From: Colimorpha sp045222795 | GTDB lineage: Bacteria > Bacteroidota > Bacteroidia > Bacteroidales > P3 | NCBI GenBank assembly: GCA_045222795.1 | Contig: JBGUZF010000136.1 | Location: forward strand, 1 to 22,139 | Reading direction: 5' to 3' | Length of the DNA stretch: 22,139 nt | Shown here: piece after piece, positions 7,019-13,014 of the stretch | Numbering within the stretch: position 1 is the stretch's first letter | Layout of the letters: every line of letters begins with the position of its first letter | The notes under the pieces: model-generated | What the model saw: the letters and a program-made list of their open reading frames with translations, nothing else | The model's database searches: none | What the model was told of the DNA's origin: nothing | Program-made: the position numbers and the translations under genes

Positions 7019-7077
7019 AATGGTTTTCTTTTAAAGGTTTAACGTTTAAGGTTTAACGTTTAAGGTTAAAAACCATT
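7019..7077 (-). repeat. Heptamer array inside an intercistronic inverted repeat (exbB/membrane-protein gene)
   Basis: The 60-base gap after the exbB stop is filled by six 7-bp units (7030-7071) alternating GTTTAAC and GTTTAAG. They are enclosed by a 9-bp inverted repeat, AATGGTTTT (7019-7027) with AAAACCATT (7069-7077). In the transcript the stem would close directly next to the AUG of the downstream gene (7018), so it could affect translation or mRNA processing (inference). Confidence 0.8.
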
Positions 7078-7078
7078 A

Positions 7079-7906
7079 TTATTTGTGATACTTCACGAGG
7101 ATGTCCATGAAGCTGATGCTGCCGTCTTCCATCTGGTCGACGAGGCTCTCGATCTTGGTGAGGATGTAGTTGTAGAATATCTGAAGGATGATAGCGGTGA
7201 TCAGACCGAAGATGGTCGTCAACAGAGCAACCTTCATACCACCAGCCACAACGGTCGGGCTGATATCACCGGCGGTCTCGATGTCGTCGAAGGCCTGGAC
7301 CATACCGACAACGGTGCCGAGGAATCCGAAGGAGGGAGCAAGGGCGATGAACAGACCAATCCAGGTCATGTTGTTCTCGAGGCGGGCCATCTGGACACCA
7401 CCATAGCTGGTGACAGCTTTCTCAACATTCTCCAGACCCTGGTCCATACGGTCGATACCCTGCACGAAGATGCTGGCCACGGGGCCGCGGGTGTTGGCGC
7501 AGAGCTCACGGGCACCTTTCCAGTCACCCTTCTTGGCGTTCTCCTCAATGCCGTCGAGGAGCTTCTTGACGTCGGTGGTGGCCATGTTCAGGTACAGGAT
7601 GCGCTCAATGATGAGAGCCATACCGAAAATAAGGCAGAGGAGCACGGGGGTCATCCAACCGGCACCACCCTGGATGTACTTCTCTTTCAGTCCCTGATGG
7701 AACGACTTGGTCTCGTCGGCGGGGGCAGCGGCAACGGTCTCCTCGACGGGAGCCTCTTCAGCTGCGACGGCCTCGGGAGCGGCATTCTCGTCGGCAGCGA
7801 CTTGTTCAGTTGCTTCGGGGGCGGGGGCATCCTGGGCCATCACGCCGTTGAAGTTGGCAAATGTCAACATTGCGAACATTGACATCAAAGCAAATACTTT
7901 TTTCAT
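7079..7906 (-). CDS. exbB: ExbB/TolQ/MotA-family proton channel with an N-terminal periplasmic extension
   Basis: 275 residues. A signal peptide or first helix (1-24, ending GVMA) is followed by a 45-residue acidic Ala/Glu/Pro linker (25-68), then the ExbB core. Its helices are at about 84-106 (MTPVLLCLIFGMALIIERI), 181-203 (IGLFIALAPSFGFLGTVVGM) and 221-247. The GFLGTVVGM segment is the family signature in helix 2. The protein forms the pentameric ring around ExbD helices and converts proton flow into TonB movement. It is the first gene of a four-gene operon with a good promoter at 7969-8000. The N-terminal extension resembles that of other Bacteroidota ExbB proteins; its partner is unknown. 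Confidence 0.95.
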   Translation of the reverse strand: MKKVFALMSMFAMLTFANFNGVMAQDAPAPEATEQVAADENAAPEAVAAEEAPVEETVAAAPADETKSFHQGLKEKYIQGGAGWMTPVLLCLIFGMALIIERILYLNMATTDVKKLLDGIEENAKKGDWKGARELCANTRGPVASIFVQGIDRMDQGLENVEKAVTSYGGVQMARLENNMTWIGLFIALAPSFGFLGTVVGMVQAFDDIETAGDISPTVVAGGMKVALLTTIFGLITAIILQIFYNYILTKIESLVDQMEDGSISFMDILVKYHK

Positions 7907-7968
7907 GATGTTGTTAGTGTGTTGATTATTAATTTATTGTTTGTTGTTTACCTATTCGGGTTTGTAGT

Positions 7969-8000
7969 GCAAATATACACCTTTTTTCTAATACAGCCAA
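7969..8000 (-). promoter_or_regulatory. Promoter of the exbB-exbD operon
   Basis: On the minus strand a TTG at 8000-7998 (end of a T-run) is followed after 21 bases by TATATTTG (7976-7969) and CA. Both boxes and the spacing fit the Bacteroidota consensus. The start would lie about 55-60 bases before the exbB ATG. The promoter sits just after the stop of the upstream synthase gene (8007), so exbB has its own promoter. Confidence 0.8.
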
Positions 8001-8006
8001 AAAATA

Positions 8007-8984
8007 TTATTTTTTTCTGCCGTTAAGGGTTTCCATGAGTTCGCGGAGGGGCAGTTTGAGGGTCTCGTCGGCCCGGATGTCGTCGAGGGTCTTCTCGGCC
8101 AGCAGGAACTCCCCGGCGATGGCTTTCTCGACTTCGCCCTTGAGCCCCACCTGGTCGTAGAGCGCCATCACGCGGCGCACCTTCTCTTCTTCGTCCATAT
8201 TGTCTTTGTCGGCGAAGAGGCTCTGGAGCTCGGCGCGCTGGGCTTCGTTGCAGAGCTGCATGGCGCGCAGGGGCAGGTAGGTCTTCTTGTTGTCGCGTAT
8301 GTCCTGGCCGGTCTTCTTGCCAAAGACGGCGGTGTCGCCGTAGCCGTCGAGGAGGTCGTCCTGCAGCTGGAAGGCGAGGCCCAGATGGATGCCGAAGCGG
8401 TAGAGTTTCTCCACCTCGGCGTCGGGGGCACCGGCGTAGAGGGCGCCTATCTTAAGCGCTCCCGCCAGCAGCACGGCCGTCTTCTGGCGGATCATGTCCA
8501 TATACTCGTCGATATTGACGTGGGTGCGGCGTTCGAAATTCATGTCTTTCTGCTGTCCTTCGCAGACCTCGATGGCGGTCTCGTTGAAGCATCGCAGTAT
8601 CTCCTGCAGGCGCGGCGAGGGCTGACGGAGGAAGTAGCGCCAGGCGAGGGCGTACATGGTGTCGCCGCTGAGGATGGCGGTGTTCTCGTCCCATTTGCAG
8701 TAGACGGTGGGCTGTCCGCGACGGAGGGGCGAGCGGTCCATGAGGTCGTCGTGCAGCAGGGTGAAGTTGTGGAAGGTCTCGATGCCGAGAGCGGCGCCGC
8801 GGGCTTCGTCGGTGTTGCCGCCGAAGAGGGCGTCGGCAGCCAGCAGCAGGGTGGGGCGTATGCGTTTGCCGCCCAGCCGCAGCGTATAGTCGATGGGCTC
8901 GTAGAGCTCGCGGGGCTCCGCCAAGAACACCTCGCTCTCGAAGATGCCCTCAACCTCTTTGAGGTAGTATTTCAGGTCTTTCAT
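8007..8984 (-). CDS. trans-Polyprenyl diphosphate synthase (FPP/GGPP type)
   Basis: 325 residues, typical length. The family condenses isopentenyl diphosphate onto allylic diphosphates to make C15-C20 or longer chains for quinones and cell-wall carriers. Visible motifs are GGKRIRP (38-44), the first Asp-rich motif DDLMD (79-83) followed by RRGQPTV, KT in the RQKTAVL segment, and the second Asp-rich motif DDLLD (209-213). The first motif is plain DDxxD, without the two-residue insertion of classical bacterial FPP synthases, and has Phe five residues before it (F74). That arrangement favours an FPP/GGPP-range product but does not fix chain length. The next gene upstream is the TPR gene, 147 bases away. 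No separate promoter was seen, so read-through from upstream is possible. Confidence 0.93.
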   Translation of the reverse strand: MKDLKYYLKEVEGIFESEVFLAEPRELYEPIDYTLRLGGKRIRPTLLLAADALFGGNTDEARGAALGIETFHNFTLLHDDLMDRSPLRRGQPTVYCKWDENTAILSGDTMYALAWRYFLRQPSPRLQEILRCFNETAIEVCEGQQKDMNFERRTHVNIDEYMDMIRQKTAVLLAGALKIGALYAGAPDAEVEKLYRFGIHLGLAFQLQDDLLDGYGDTAVFGKKTGQDIRDNKKTYLPLRAMQLCNEAQRAELQSLFADKDNMDEEEKVRRVMALYDQVGLKGEVEKAIAGEFLLAEKTLDDIRADETLKLPLRELMETLNGRKK

Positions 8985-8994
8985 TATATAAATA

Positions 8995-9022
8995 GTTTTA
9001 CGTTTCAGGTTTTACGTTATCC
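8995..9022 (-). repeat. Heptamer array, GTTTTAC type, before the polyprenyl synthase start
   Basis: Four 7-bp units (GTTTTAC, GTTTCAG, GTTTTAC, GTTATCC) start at 8995, 9002, 9009 and 9016, beginning ten bases upstream of the synthase ATG. With the hairpin element and the array at 9097-9131 it fills nearly the whole 147-base spacer. Confidence 0.75.
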
Positions 9023-9033
9023 TTCATCCTACA

Positions 9034-9084
9034 ACTCCTCCCCTACATAGGGGAGGGGGACCACCCGAAGGGTGGTGGAGGAGT
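9034..9084. repeat. 51-bp imperfect palindromic hairpin element
   Basis: An outer inverted repeat, ACTCCTCC (9034-9041) with GGAGGAGT (9077-9084), encloses two stems: CTCCCCTA-CA-TAGGGGAG (9038-9055, which competes with the outer arm) and ACCACCC-GAA-GGGTGGT (9060-9076). It can fold as a three-way junction or as two hairpins. It lies between the TPR stop and the synthase start. No T-run follows on either strand, so it is not a standard terminator. It looks like a small dispersed repeat or an mRNA-stabilising structure. Confidence 0.75.
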
Positions 9085-9096
9085 ACAACCTTTAAT

Positions 9097-9131
9097 GTTC
9101 AACTTTCAATTTTCAATTTTCAATTTTCACT
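9097..9131 (-). repeat. Heptamer array, TTTCAAT type, abutting the TPR stop codon
   Basis: Five 7-bp units start at 9097 (GTTCAAC), 9104, 9111 and 9118 (TTTCAAT) and 9125 (TTTCACT). The array ends at the base next to the TPR gene stop codon (9132-9134). On the coding strand it reads as ATTGAAA repeats, the same unit as the array before the RluB-type gene at 21159-21186. Confidence 0.9.
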
Positions 9132-10238
9132 TTAATACGTTACTCCGTGCTTGGTGCACCACTGCTGGGCCTCTTTGTGGCCGAGGCGTGCGGCGCGCCG
9201 GTAGTTGCTCTTCTCTTTGGCCGACTGTTTCTGCTTGGCGGCGAGCTCGGCGATGCGGCAGTAGGTCTCGGCGTCGTTCTTGTTGATCTCGACGGCTTTC
9301 TGGTAGTTGTAGATGGCCTTGCCGTTGTTGCCCATCTCGGCATAGGTGCGTCCCAGCAGGCGGTAGGCTTCGCTGAGCTTGGGGGCTATGCCTATGGCCT
9401 TGCGGTACTGCTCGATGGCGCTGTTGTATTCGCTGCGGGCGAAGTAGATGTCGCCCATGCGGTTGTAGGCGTTCACATAGCCCGAGTCGAGCTTGAGCAC
9501 CTCGTTGAGGCACTCGATGGCTTTCTCGCTGTTGTCCTTGAGCATGTAGGCCCAGCCGAGACAGTAGAGCAGCTTGACGCTCTGGCGGTTCTCCTTGAGG
9601 CCCTTGCGGAGGGTGGTGATGGCGAGGTCGGGGTTGTTACGGTAGCAGTAGACGGAGCCGAGGTTGAAGTAGGCGTCGGTGCCGTGCGGGTCGGCCTTCA
9701 TGGCCTCGCGGAAGTAGCGCAGCGCGTTGTTGTCGTCGCCCCGGCGGAAATAGACGATGCCGGTGACGTTCATCGCGCGTGCCGACTGCGGGGCGCTCTT
9801 GGTGGCTTTGTTGGCCCACGCGAGGGCGTTGTTGAGGTTGTCCTGCTCGCAGTAGACAAGGGCCAGCGTGCCCTGTGCCGATGCCAGCACCTCGTGGTCG
9901 TCGTCGGCTGCCAGCTCGATGGCTTTCTCGGCGCTCTGCTTGGCGGCGCCCCATTCGCGCACCTCGGCCTGACAGGCGGCGAGGTGGGACATCGCCGTTG
10001 CGCTGCTGTCGGATTGCGCGAGCCAGGAGATGGCCTCGCGGTAGTGCTCGCGGCGTTCGAGAAGCAGGCCTAGCCTTAGGCGTGCCGCAATGCTGGTGTC
10101 GACGGCCTCGCGGTAGTAGCCCTCCGCCAGGTCGTCCAAGCCCTTCGCTTCGACGCCGATGCCTTTGTCGAGCACCCCCTGCGCCGCCGCTCCTGCGGTC
10201 AGCAGCAGGGCTGCAAACACTGTGAGTATACGTTTCAT
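9132..10238 (-). CDS. Secreted/periplasmic tetratricopeptide-repeat protein
   Basis: 368 residues. A signal peptide (MKRILTVFAALLLTAGAAAQ, 1-20) is followed by consecutive 34-residue TPR units. Those from about 120 onward are clearest, with phrases such as AYFNLGSVYCYRNNPDLAI, AYNRMGDIYFARSEYNSAI and AYRLLGRTYAEMGNNGKAI. The last unit (about 330-365, YRRAARLGHKEAQQWCTKHG) resembles a Sel1-type repeat. TPR arrays bind other proteins; the partner cannot be told from sequence. The start is the first Met before the signal peptide. A flavodoxin-like lipoprotein gene ends 53 bases upstream in the same direction. Cellular role unknown; outer-membrane assembly or envelope scaffold are possibilities only. 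Confidence 0.88.
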   Translation of the reverse strand: MKRILTVFAALLLTAGAAAQGVLDKGIGVEAKGLDDLAEGYYREAVDTSIAARLRLGLLLERREHYREAISWLAQSDSSATAMSHLAACQAEVREWGAAKQSAEKAIELAADDDHEVLASAQGTLALVYCEQDNLNNALAWANKATKSAPQSARAMNVTGIVYFRRGDDNNALRYFREAMKADPHGTDAYFNLGSVYCYRNNPDLAITTLRKGLKENRQSVKLLYCLGWAYMLKDNSEKAIECLNEVLKLDSGYVNAYNRMGDIYFARSEYNSAIEQYRKAIGIAPKLSEAYRLLGRTYAEMGNNGKAIYNYQKAVEINKNDAETYCRIAELAAKQKQSAKEKSNYRRAARLGHKEAQQWCTKHGVTY

Positions 10239-10291
10239 TGTCTCTTATAACGACTTCCGCTGCTATTTATTGCATCGATCGGGAGTAAGCC

Positions 10292-10810
10292 TCAATCGTT
10301 CATCAGGCGGCTTTCGCCCCACTTGTACTGGGGATAGGCTTTCTTGAGGTCGGCAGCCGAGCCGTCGACGGTGCTGCCACCGCTGGTGGCGAAGACGTTG
10401 AGCACCTTGCCGCTGAGGTCGTGGGCCTCGATGAAGGTGTTGACGATGGTCGGGGCGGTGTACCACCACACGGGGAAGCCGATCCACACGGTGTCGTACT
10501 GGGCGATGTTTTCGCAGCGGCCCTTGATGGCGGGACGCGAGGTCTTGTCTTTCATCTCCAGCGTCGAGCGCGAGGATTTGTCGCGCCAGTCGAGGTCGGC
10601 GGCGCTGTAGGGCTGCTCGGGAGTGATCTCATAGAGGTCGGCGTCGTGCTCTTTGGCGAGACGCTGGGCGGCGGCCTTCGTGGTGCCGGTGGCCGAGAAG
10701 TAAACTACCAAGGTCTTGTTCATTTCTTTGTTCTCCTTTCCTTTGTTGTTTTGTGCGCAGGCGCCAAACATGAGGCAGCAGGCGGCGATGATTAATGTGA
10801 TGCGTTTCAT
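10292..10810 (-). CDS. Flavodoxin-like lipoprotein
   Basis: 172 residues from the ATG at 10810. This start gives a lipoprotein signal peptide with lipobox LMFGAC (acylated C18), preferred over a longer frame whose first 73 residues look non-coding. The flavodoxin domain runs from about 32 to 172: the beta strand TLVVYFSATGTT with the FMN-phosphate loop SATGTTK (39-45), WIGFPVWWYTAP (second FMN loop, with aromatics that may stack on the flavin) and FATSGGSTV (third loop). It belongs to the short flavodoxin_4-like group often annotated as flavodoxin in Bacteroidota. An envelope-anchored flavodoxin would act in periplasmic redox chemistry; substrate unknown. No clear promoter was seen in the 130 bases upstream, which it shares with the divergent ffs promoter. 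Confidence 0.88.
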   Translation of the reverse strand: MKRITLIIAACCLMFGACAQNNKGKENKEMNKTLVVYFSATGTTKAAAQRLAKEHDADLYEITPEQPYSAADLDWRDKSSRSTLEMKDKTSRPAIKGRCENIAQYDTVWIGFPVWWYTAPTIVNTFIEAHDLSGKVLNVFATSGGSTVDGSAADLKKAYPQYKWGESRLMND

Positions 10811-10890
10811 GGTGAATGTTTTAATATCTATAACGCCGCCGAGCTGAAAATATTGCCTGTATTGTCGAGGAGGTTCCATGGTCATGTGGT

Positions 10891-10912
10891 CGGAAGTGAT
10901 ACGGAAGTGATG
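10891..10912. repeat. Two 11-bp tandem units, CGGAAGTGATA type
   Basis: CGGAAGTGATA (10891-10901) is followed directly by CGGAAGTGATG (10902-10912). The core AAGTGAT and the 11-bp period match the array at 3849-3903. It sits in the divergent spacer between the flavodoxin gene and ffs. Confidence 0.65.
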
Positions 10913-10938
10913 CGCTATTTGGGCTTGTGGACAAATAA

Positions 10939-10970
10939 TTTTGCCAGTTCGGAAAATAGTTGTATCTTTG
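10939..10970 (+). promoter_or_regulatory. Promoter of the SRP RNA gene
   Basis: TTTTG (10939-10943) is followed after 19 bases by TATCTTTG (10963-10970) and CAG, an excellent match to the Bacteroidota promoter. Transcription would begin about 10977, roughly 47 bases before the terminal stem of the RNA. A small hairpin CAGGC-ATAG-GCCTG lies in that leader (about 10996-11009). Confidence 0.85.
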
Positions 10971-11023
10971 CAGTCCGAAAGAGAGAAAAGGGTTGCAGGC
11001 ATAGGCCTGTATATCATAGGGTT

Positions 11024-11119
11024 GGGCAAGTCTTATACGGCCAGCTCCCATTGAATCCCCCAGGGTAGGAATACAGCAAGGGTGTTTGGTTGTAGCGGCG
11101 CGATATAAACAGCTTGCCC
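11024..11119 (+). ncRNA. ffs: Signal recognition particle RNA (4.5S-like, small bacterial type)
   Basis: This is the RNA that binds Ffh and targets nascent membrane proteins to the Sec translocon. The hallmark helix-8 core is present at 11061-11077: CAGG, a three-base-pair stem GUA/UAC around a GGAA tetraloop, then AGCA. This reproduces the Ffh-binding symmetric and asymmetric loops (E. coli: CAGG, UCC-GGAA-GGA, AGCA). Flanking CCCC/GGG pairs (11057 and 11080) extend the helix. The ends pair as GGGCAAG (11024-11030) with CUUGCCC (11113-11119), and UUAUA (11032-11036... region) pairs with UAUAA near 11104-11108. The result is a rod of about 96 bases, the normal size. It has its own promoter and a T-run directly after the terminal stem. 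The mature ends are not certain. Confidence 0.85.
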
Positions 11120-11125
11120 TTTTTT
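11113..11125 (+). terminator. Terminal stem and T-run of the SRP RNA
   Basis: The 3' half of the closing stem (CTTGCCC) is followed immediately by six T residues (11120-11125), so the RNA's own end helix can act as an intrinsic terminator. The downstream ZIP gene starts only 11 bases later. Confidence 0.65.
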
Positions 11126-11136
11126 GTGGACATTAG

Positions 11137-11856
11137 ATGATAGCTGCATATATAGCAATAGTTATGGGCGTGGCTGTTTGGGTCGCGCTGGCACCGACAG
11201 GAAAACGGCTTCCTGACGGCGTGATGCGCGGCATAACCGTATTCGGAGGTGCCTTCCTGCTTGGTGTCTGTGTGCTGAGTCTTATGCCCGAATCGATTAA
11301 TCTTATTTGGCCTGAGGATGGGGAGCTGGAGGTTGATTTGCGACCTTTCTTTTCTATCCTGGTTGGTTTTCTGATACAACAGGTGCTCGAATCCTTGTCG
11401 GCCCATGTCGAGCACGGTCATGTAGAGGACCACAAGACTGATGCGCCTGTGATGGGACTGATGCTGGGCCTCTGTCTCCATGCCTTTCTCGAGGGCATGC
11501 CGTTGGTGGACATGGACGGTAGCGTAAACCACGGCCTGTTTTATGGCATACTGATACACAATATTCCGGTGGCACTGATACTCGTTGCCCTGCTCACTGC
11601 CCGCCGTATGGGTTTCTGGCAGGTGCTTGGACTCCTGGCGCTTTTCGGTGTCATGTCACCCATAGGCTCGCTGTTCAACCTCTATGTCGTTCAGCCCGAC
11701 GATGACCAGCAGCGCATGATTATCGGTCTTGTCATAGGCGTGCTCTTGCACGTAAGCAGCAGCATACTCTTCGACCACAAGCAGCACGACAAACTGTGGC
11801 TCAACTTGGGACTGTGCGTGGCAGCTTTCGCCCTGGCATATATAACAATACACTAA
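11137..11856 (+). CDS. ZIP-family divalent metal transporter
   Basis: 239 residues, all-helical, with seven or eight membrane segments. ZIP proteins bring Zn2+ (or Fe2+/Mn2+) into the cytoplasm. A His-rich cytoplasmic loop (AHVEHGHVEDHKTD, about 89-102) lies between helices 3 and 4, as usual. Helix 4 carries HAFLEG (about 113-118), equivalent to the HNFxDG metal site. Helix 5 has HNIPVAL (about 139-145), where most relatives have a second acidic or His pair (HExPHE or HNIPEG), so the binuclear site appears partly altered. The gene begins 11 bases after the SRP RNA T-run with no separate promoter seen, so it is probably expressed by read-through. It is 37 bases before prfB. Confidence 0.88.
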   Translation: MIAAYIAIVMGVAVWVALAPTGKRLPDGVMRGITVFGGAFLLGVCVLSLMPESINLIWPEDGELEVDLRPFFSILVGFLIQQVLESLSAHVEHGHVEDHKTDAPVMGLMLGLCLHAFLEGMPLVDMDGSVNHGLFYGILIHNIPVALILVALLTARRMGFWQVLGLLALFGVMSPIGSLFNLYVVQPDDDQQRMIIGLVIGVLLHVSSSILFDHKQHDKLWLNLGLCVAAFALAYITIH

Positions 11857-11858
11857 CG

Positions 11859-11890
11859 CATTCAAGCGATCACACATTCAAGCATTCAAA
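11859..11890 (+). repeat. Octamer array, CATTCAAG type, between the ZIP gene and prfB
   Basis: Four 8-bp units start at 11859 (CATTCAAG), 11867 (CGATCACA, diverged), 11875 (CATTCAAG) and 11883 (CATTCAAA). The array fills the gap from the ZIP stop (11856) to three bases before the prfB ATG (11894). Confidence 0.7.
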
Positions 11891-11893
11891 CAG

Positions 11894-13006
11894 ATGACGA
11901 ACCAAGAACAGATAAAAGACCTCGTTGCGCGCAAGGATGCGCTGAAGAAGTTCCTCGATATCGAGAAGACGCAGGCGTGGATTGCCGAAGAGGAGAAGAA
12001 GACCGAAGCTGCCGACTTCTGGAACGACCCCAAGGAGGCGCAGAAGGTGGTGAAGGGCATCAACGCCAAGAAGACGTGGGTGACGGCCTTCAGGGATGTG
12101 GACACTTCGTGCGGCGACCTCGAGGTGATGGGCGAGTTCTTCGAGAGCGGCGACGCCACCGAAGAGGAACTTGTGGCACAGATAGCGGTGACGCAGAAGA
12201 AGGTCGAAGACTTGGAGTTCAAGAATATGCTGCGCAACGACAGCGACCGCCTCGACGCGGTGCTCTCCATCAACGCCGGTGCCGGCGGAGTGGAGGCTCA
12301 GGACTGGGCCGAGATGCTGATGCGCATGTACATACGCTATGCTGAGACTCATGGTTACAAGGTTGTGGTCAGCAATTCGCTCGACGGTGACGGCGCAGGC
12401 ATCAAGAGCTGCACGCTGCAGATTGAGGGTGACTTTGCCTACGGATACCTCAAGAGCGAAACCGGCGTGCACCGCTTGGTTCGCGTAAGTCCCTTCAATG
12501 CACAGGGAAAGCGCATGACCTCGTTCACCAGTGTCAGCGTCACCCCGCTGGTCGACGACTCAATCGAGGTGGTGGTAGATATGTCACGCCTCAGTTGGGA
12601 CACTTTCCGCAGCGGCGGTGCCGGCGGACAGAACGTCAACAAGGTGGAGTCGGGCGTGCGCCTGCGCTATCAGTACAAAGACCCGTACACGGGTGTTGAA
12701 GAGGAGATTCTCATCGAGAATACAGAGACGCGCGATCAGCCCAAGAACAAGGAGAACGCCATGCGCCTGCTGCGCTCTCAGCTCTACGACCGTGAGTTGA
12801 AACACCGCATGGAAGAGAAGGATAAGATCAAGGCCAGCCAGAAGAAGATAGAGTGGGGGAGCCAGATACGCAGCTACGTGATGGACGACCGCCGCGTGAA
12901 GGACCACCGCACCAACTATCAGACTTCGGATGTCGCGGGCGTGCTCGACGGCAAAATAGACGAGTTCATCAAAGCGTATTTGATGGAGTTCGGAGCCGAG
13001 GGTTAA
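11894..13006 (+). CDS. prfB: Peptide chain release factor 2
   Basis: 370 residues. RF2 reads UGA and UAA stop codons in the ribosomal A site and triggers peptide release. The RF2-specific anticodon-like tripeptide SPF is at 199-201 (RVSPFNAQGKRMTSF), and the catalytic GGQ at 244-246 (SGGAGGQNVNKVESGVRL). The GVHRLVRVSPF and NTETRDQPKNKENA segments are also family hallmarks. In E. coli and many bacteria prfB needs a programmed +1 frameshift at an in-frame UGA after about 25 codons. Here the equivalent position (KKFLDIEK, about residues 18-25) is read straight through in a single frame, so the autoregulatory shift is absent. The gene converges on the peptide-binding protein gene with only 8 bases between stops and no visible terminator. 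Confidence 0.97.
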   Translation: MTNQEQIKDLVARKDALKKFLDIEKTQAWIAEEEKKTEAADFWNDPKEAQKVVKGINAKKTWVTAFRDVDTSCGDLEVMGEFFESGDATEEELVAQIAVTQKKVEDLEFKNMLRNDSDRLDAVLSINAGAGGVEAQDWAEMLMRMYIRYAETHGYKVVVSNSLDGDGAGIKSCTLQIEGDFAYGYLKSETGVHRLVRVSPFNAQGKRMTSFTSVSVTPLVDDSIEVVVDMSRLSWDTFRSGGAGGQNVNKVESGVRLRYQYKDPYTGVEEEILIENTETRDQPKNKENAMRLLRSQLYDRELKHRMEEKDKIKASQKKIEWGSQIRSYVMDDRRVKDHRTNYQTSDVAGVLDGKIDEFIKAYLMEFGAEG

Positions 13007-13014
13007 TTAGCGAA

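Noticed and set aside
9147..10073. 308-codon plus-strand frame across the TPR gene
   Set aside because: The other strand encodes clear TPR repeats with a signal peptide; the plus frame is low-complexity Val/Leu/Gly/Ala.
10811..11029. Longer N-terminus for the flavodoxin-like protein
   Set aside because: The added 73 residues cross the divergent promoter region and are not flavodoxin-like; the internal start gives an ideal lipoprotein signal.
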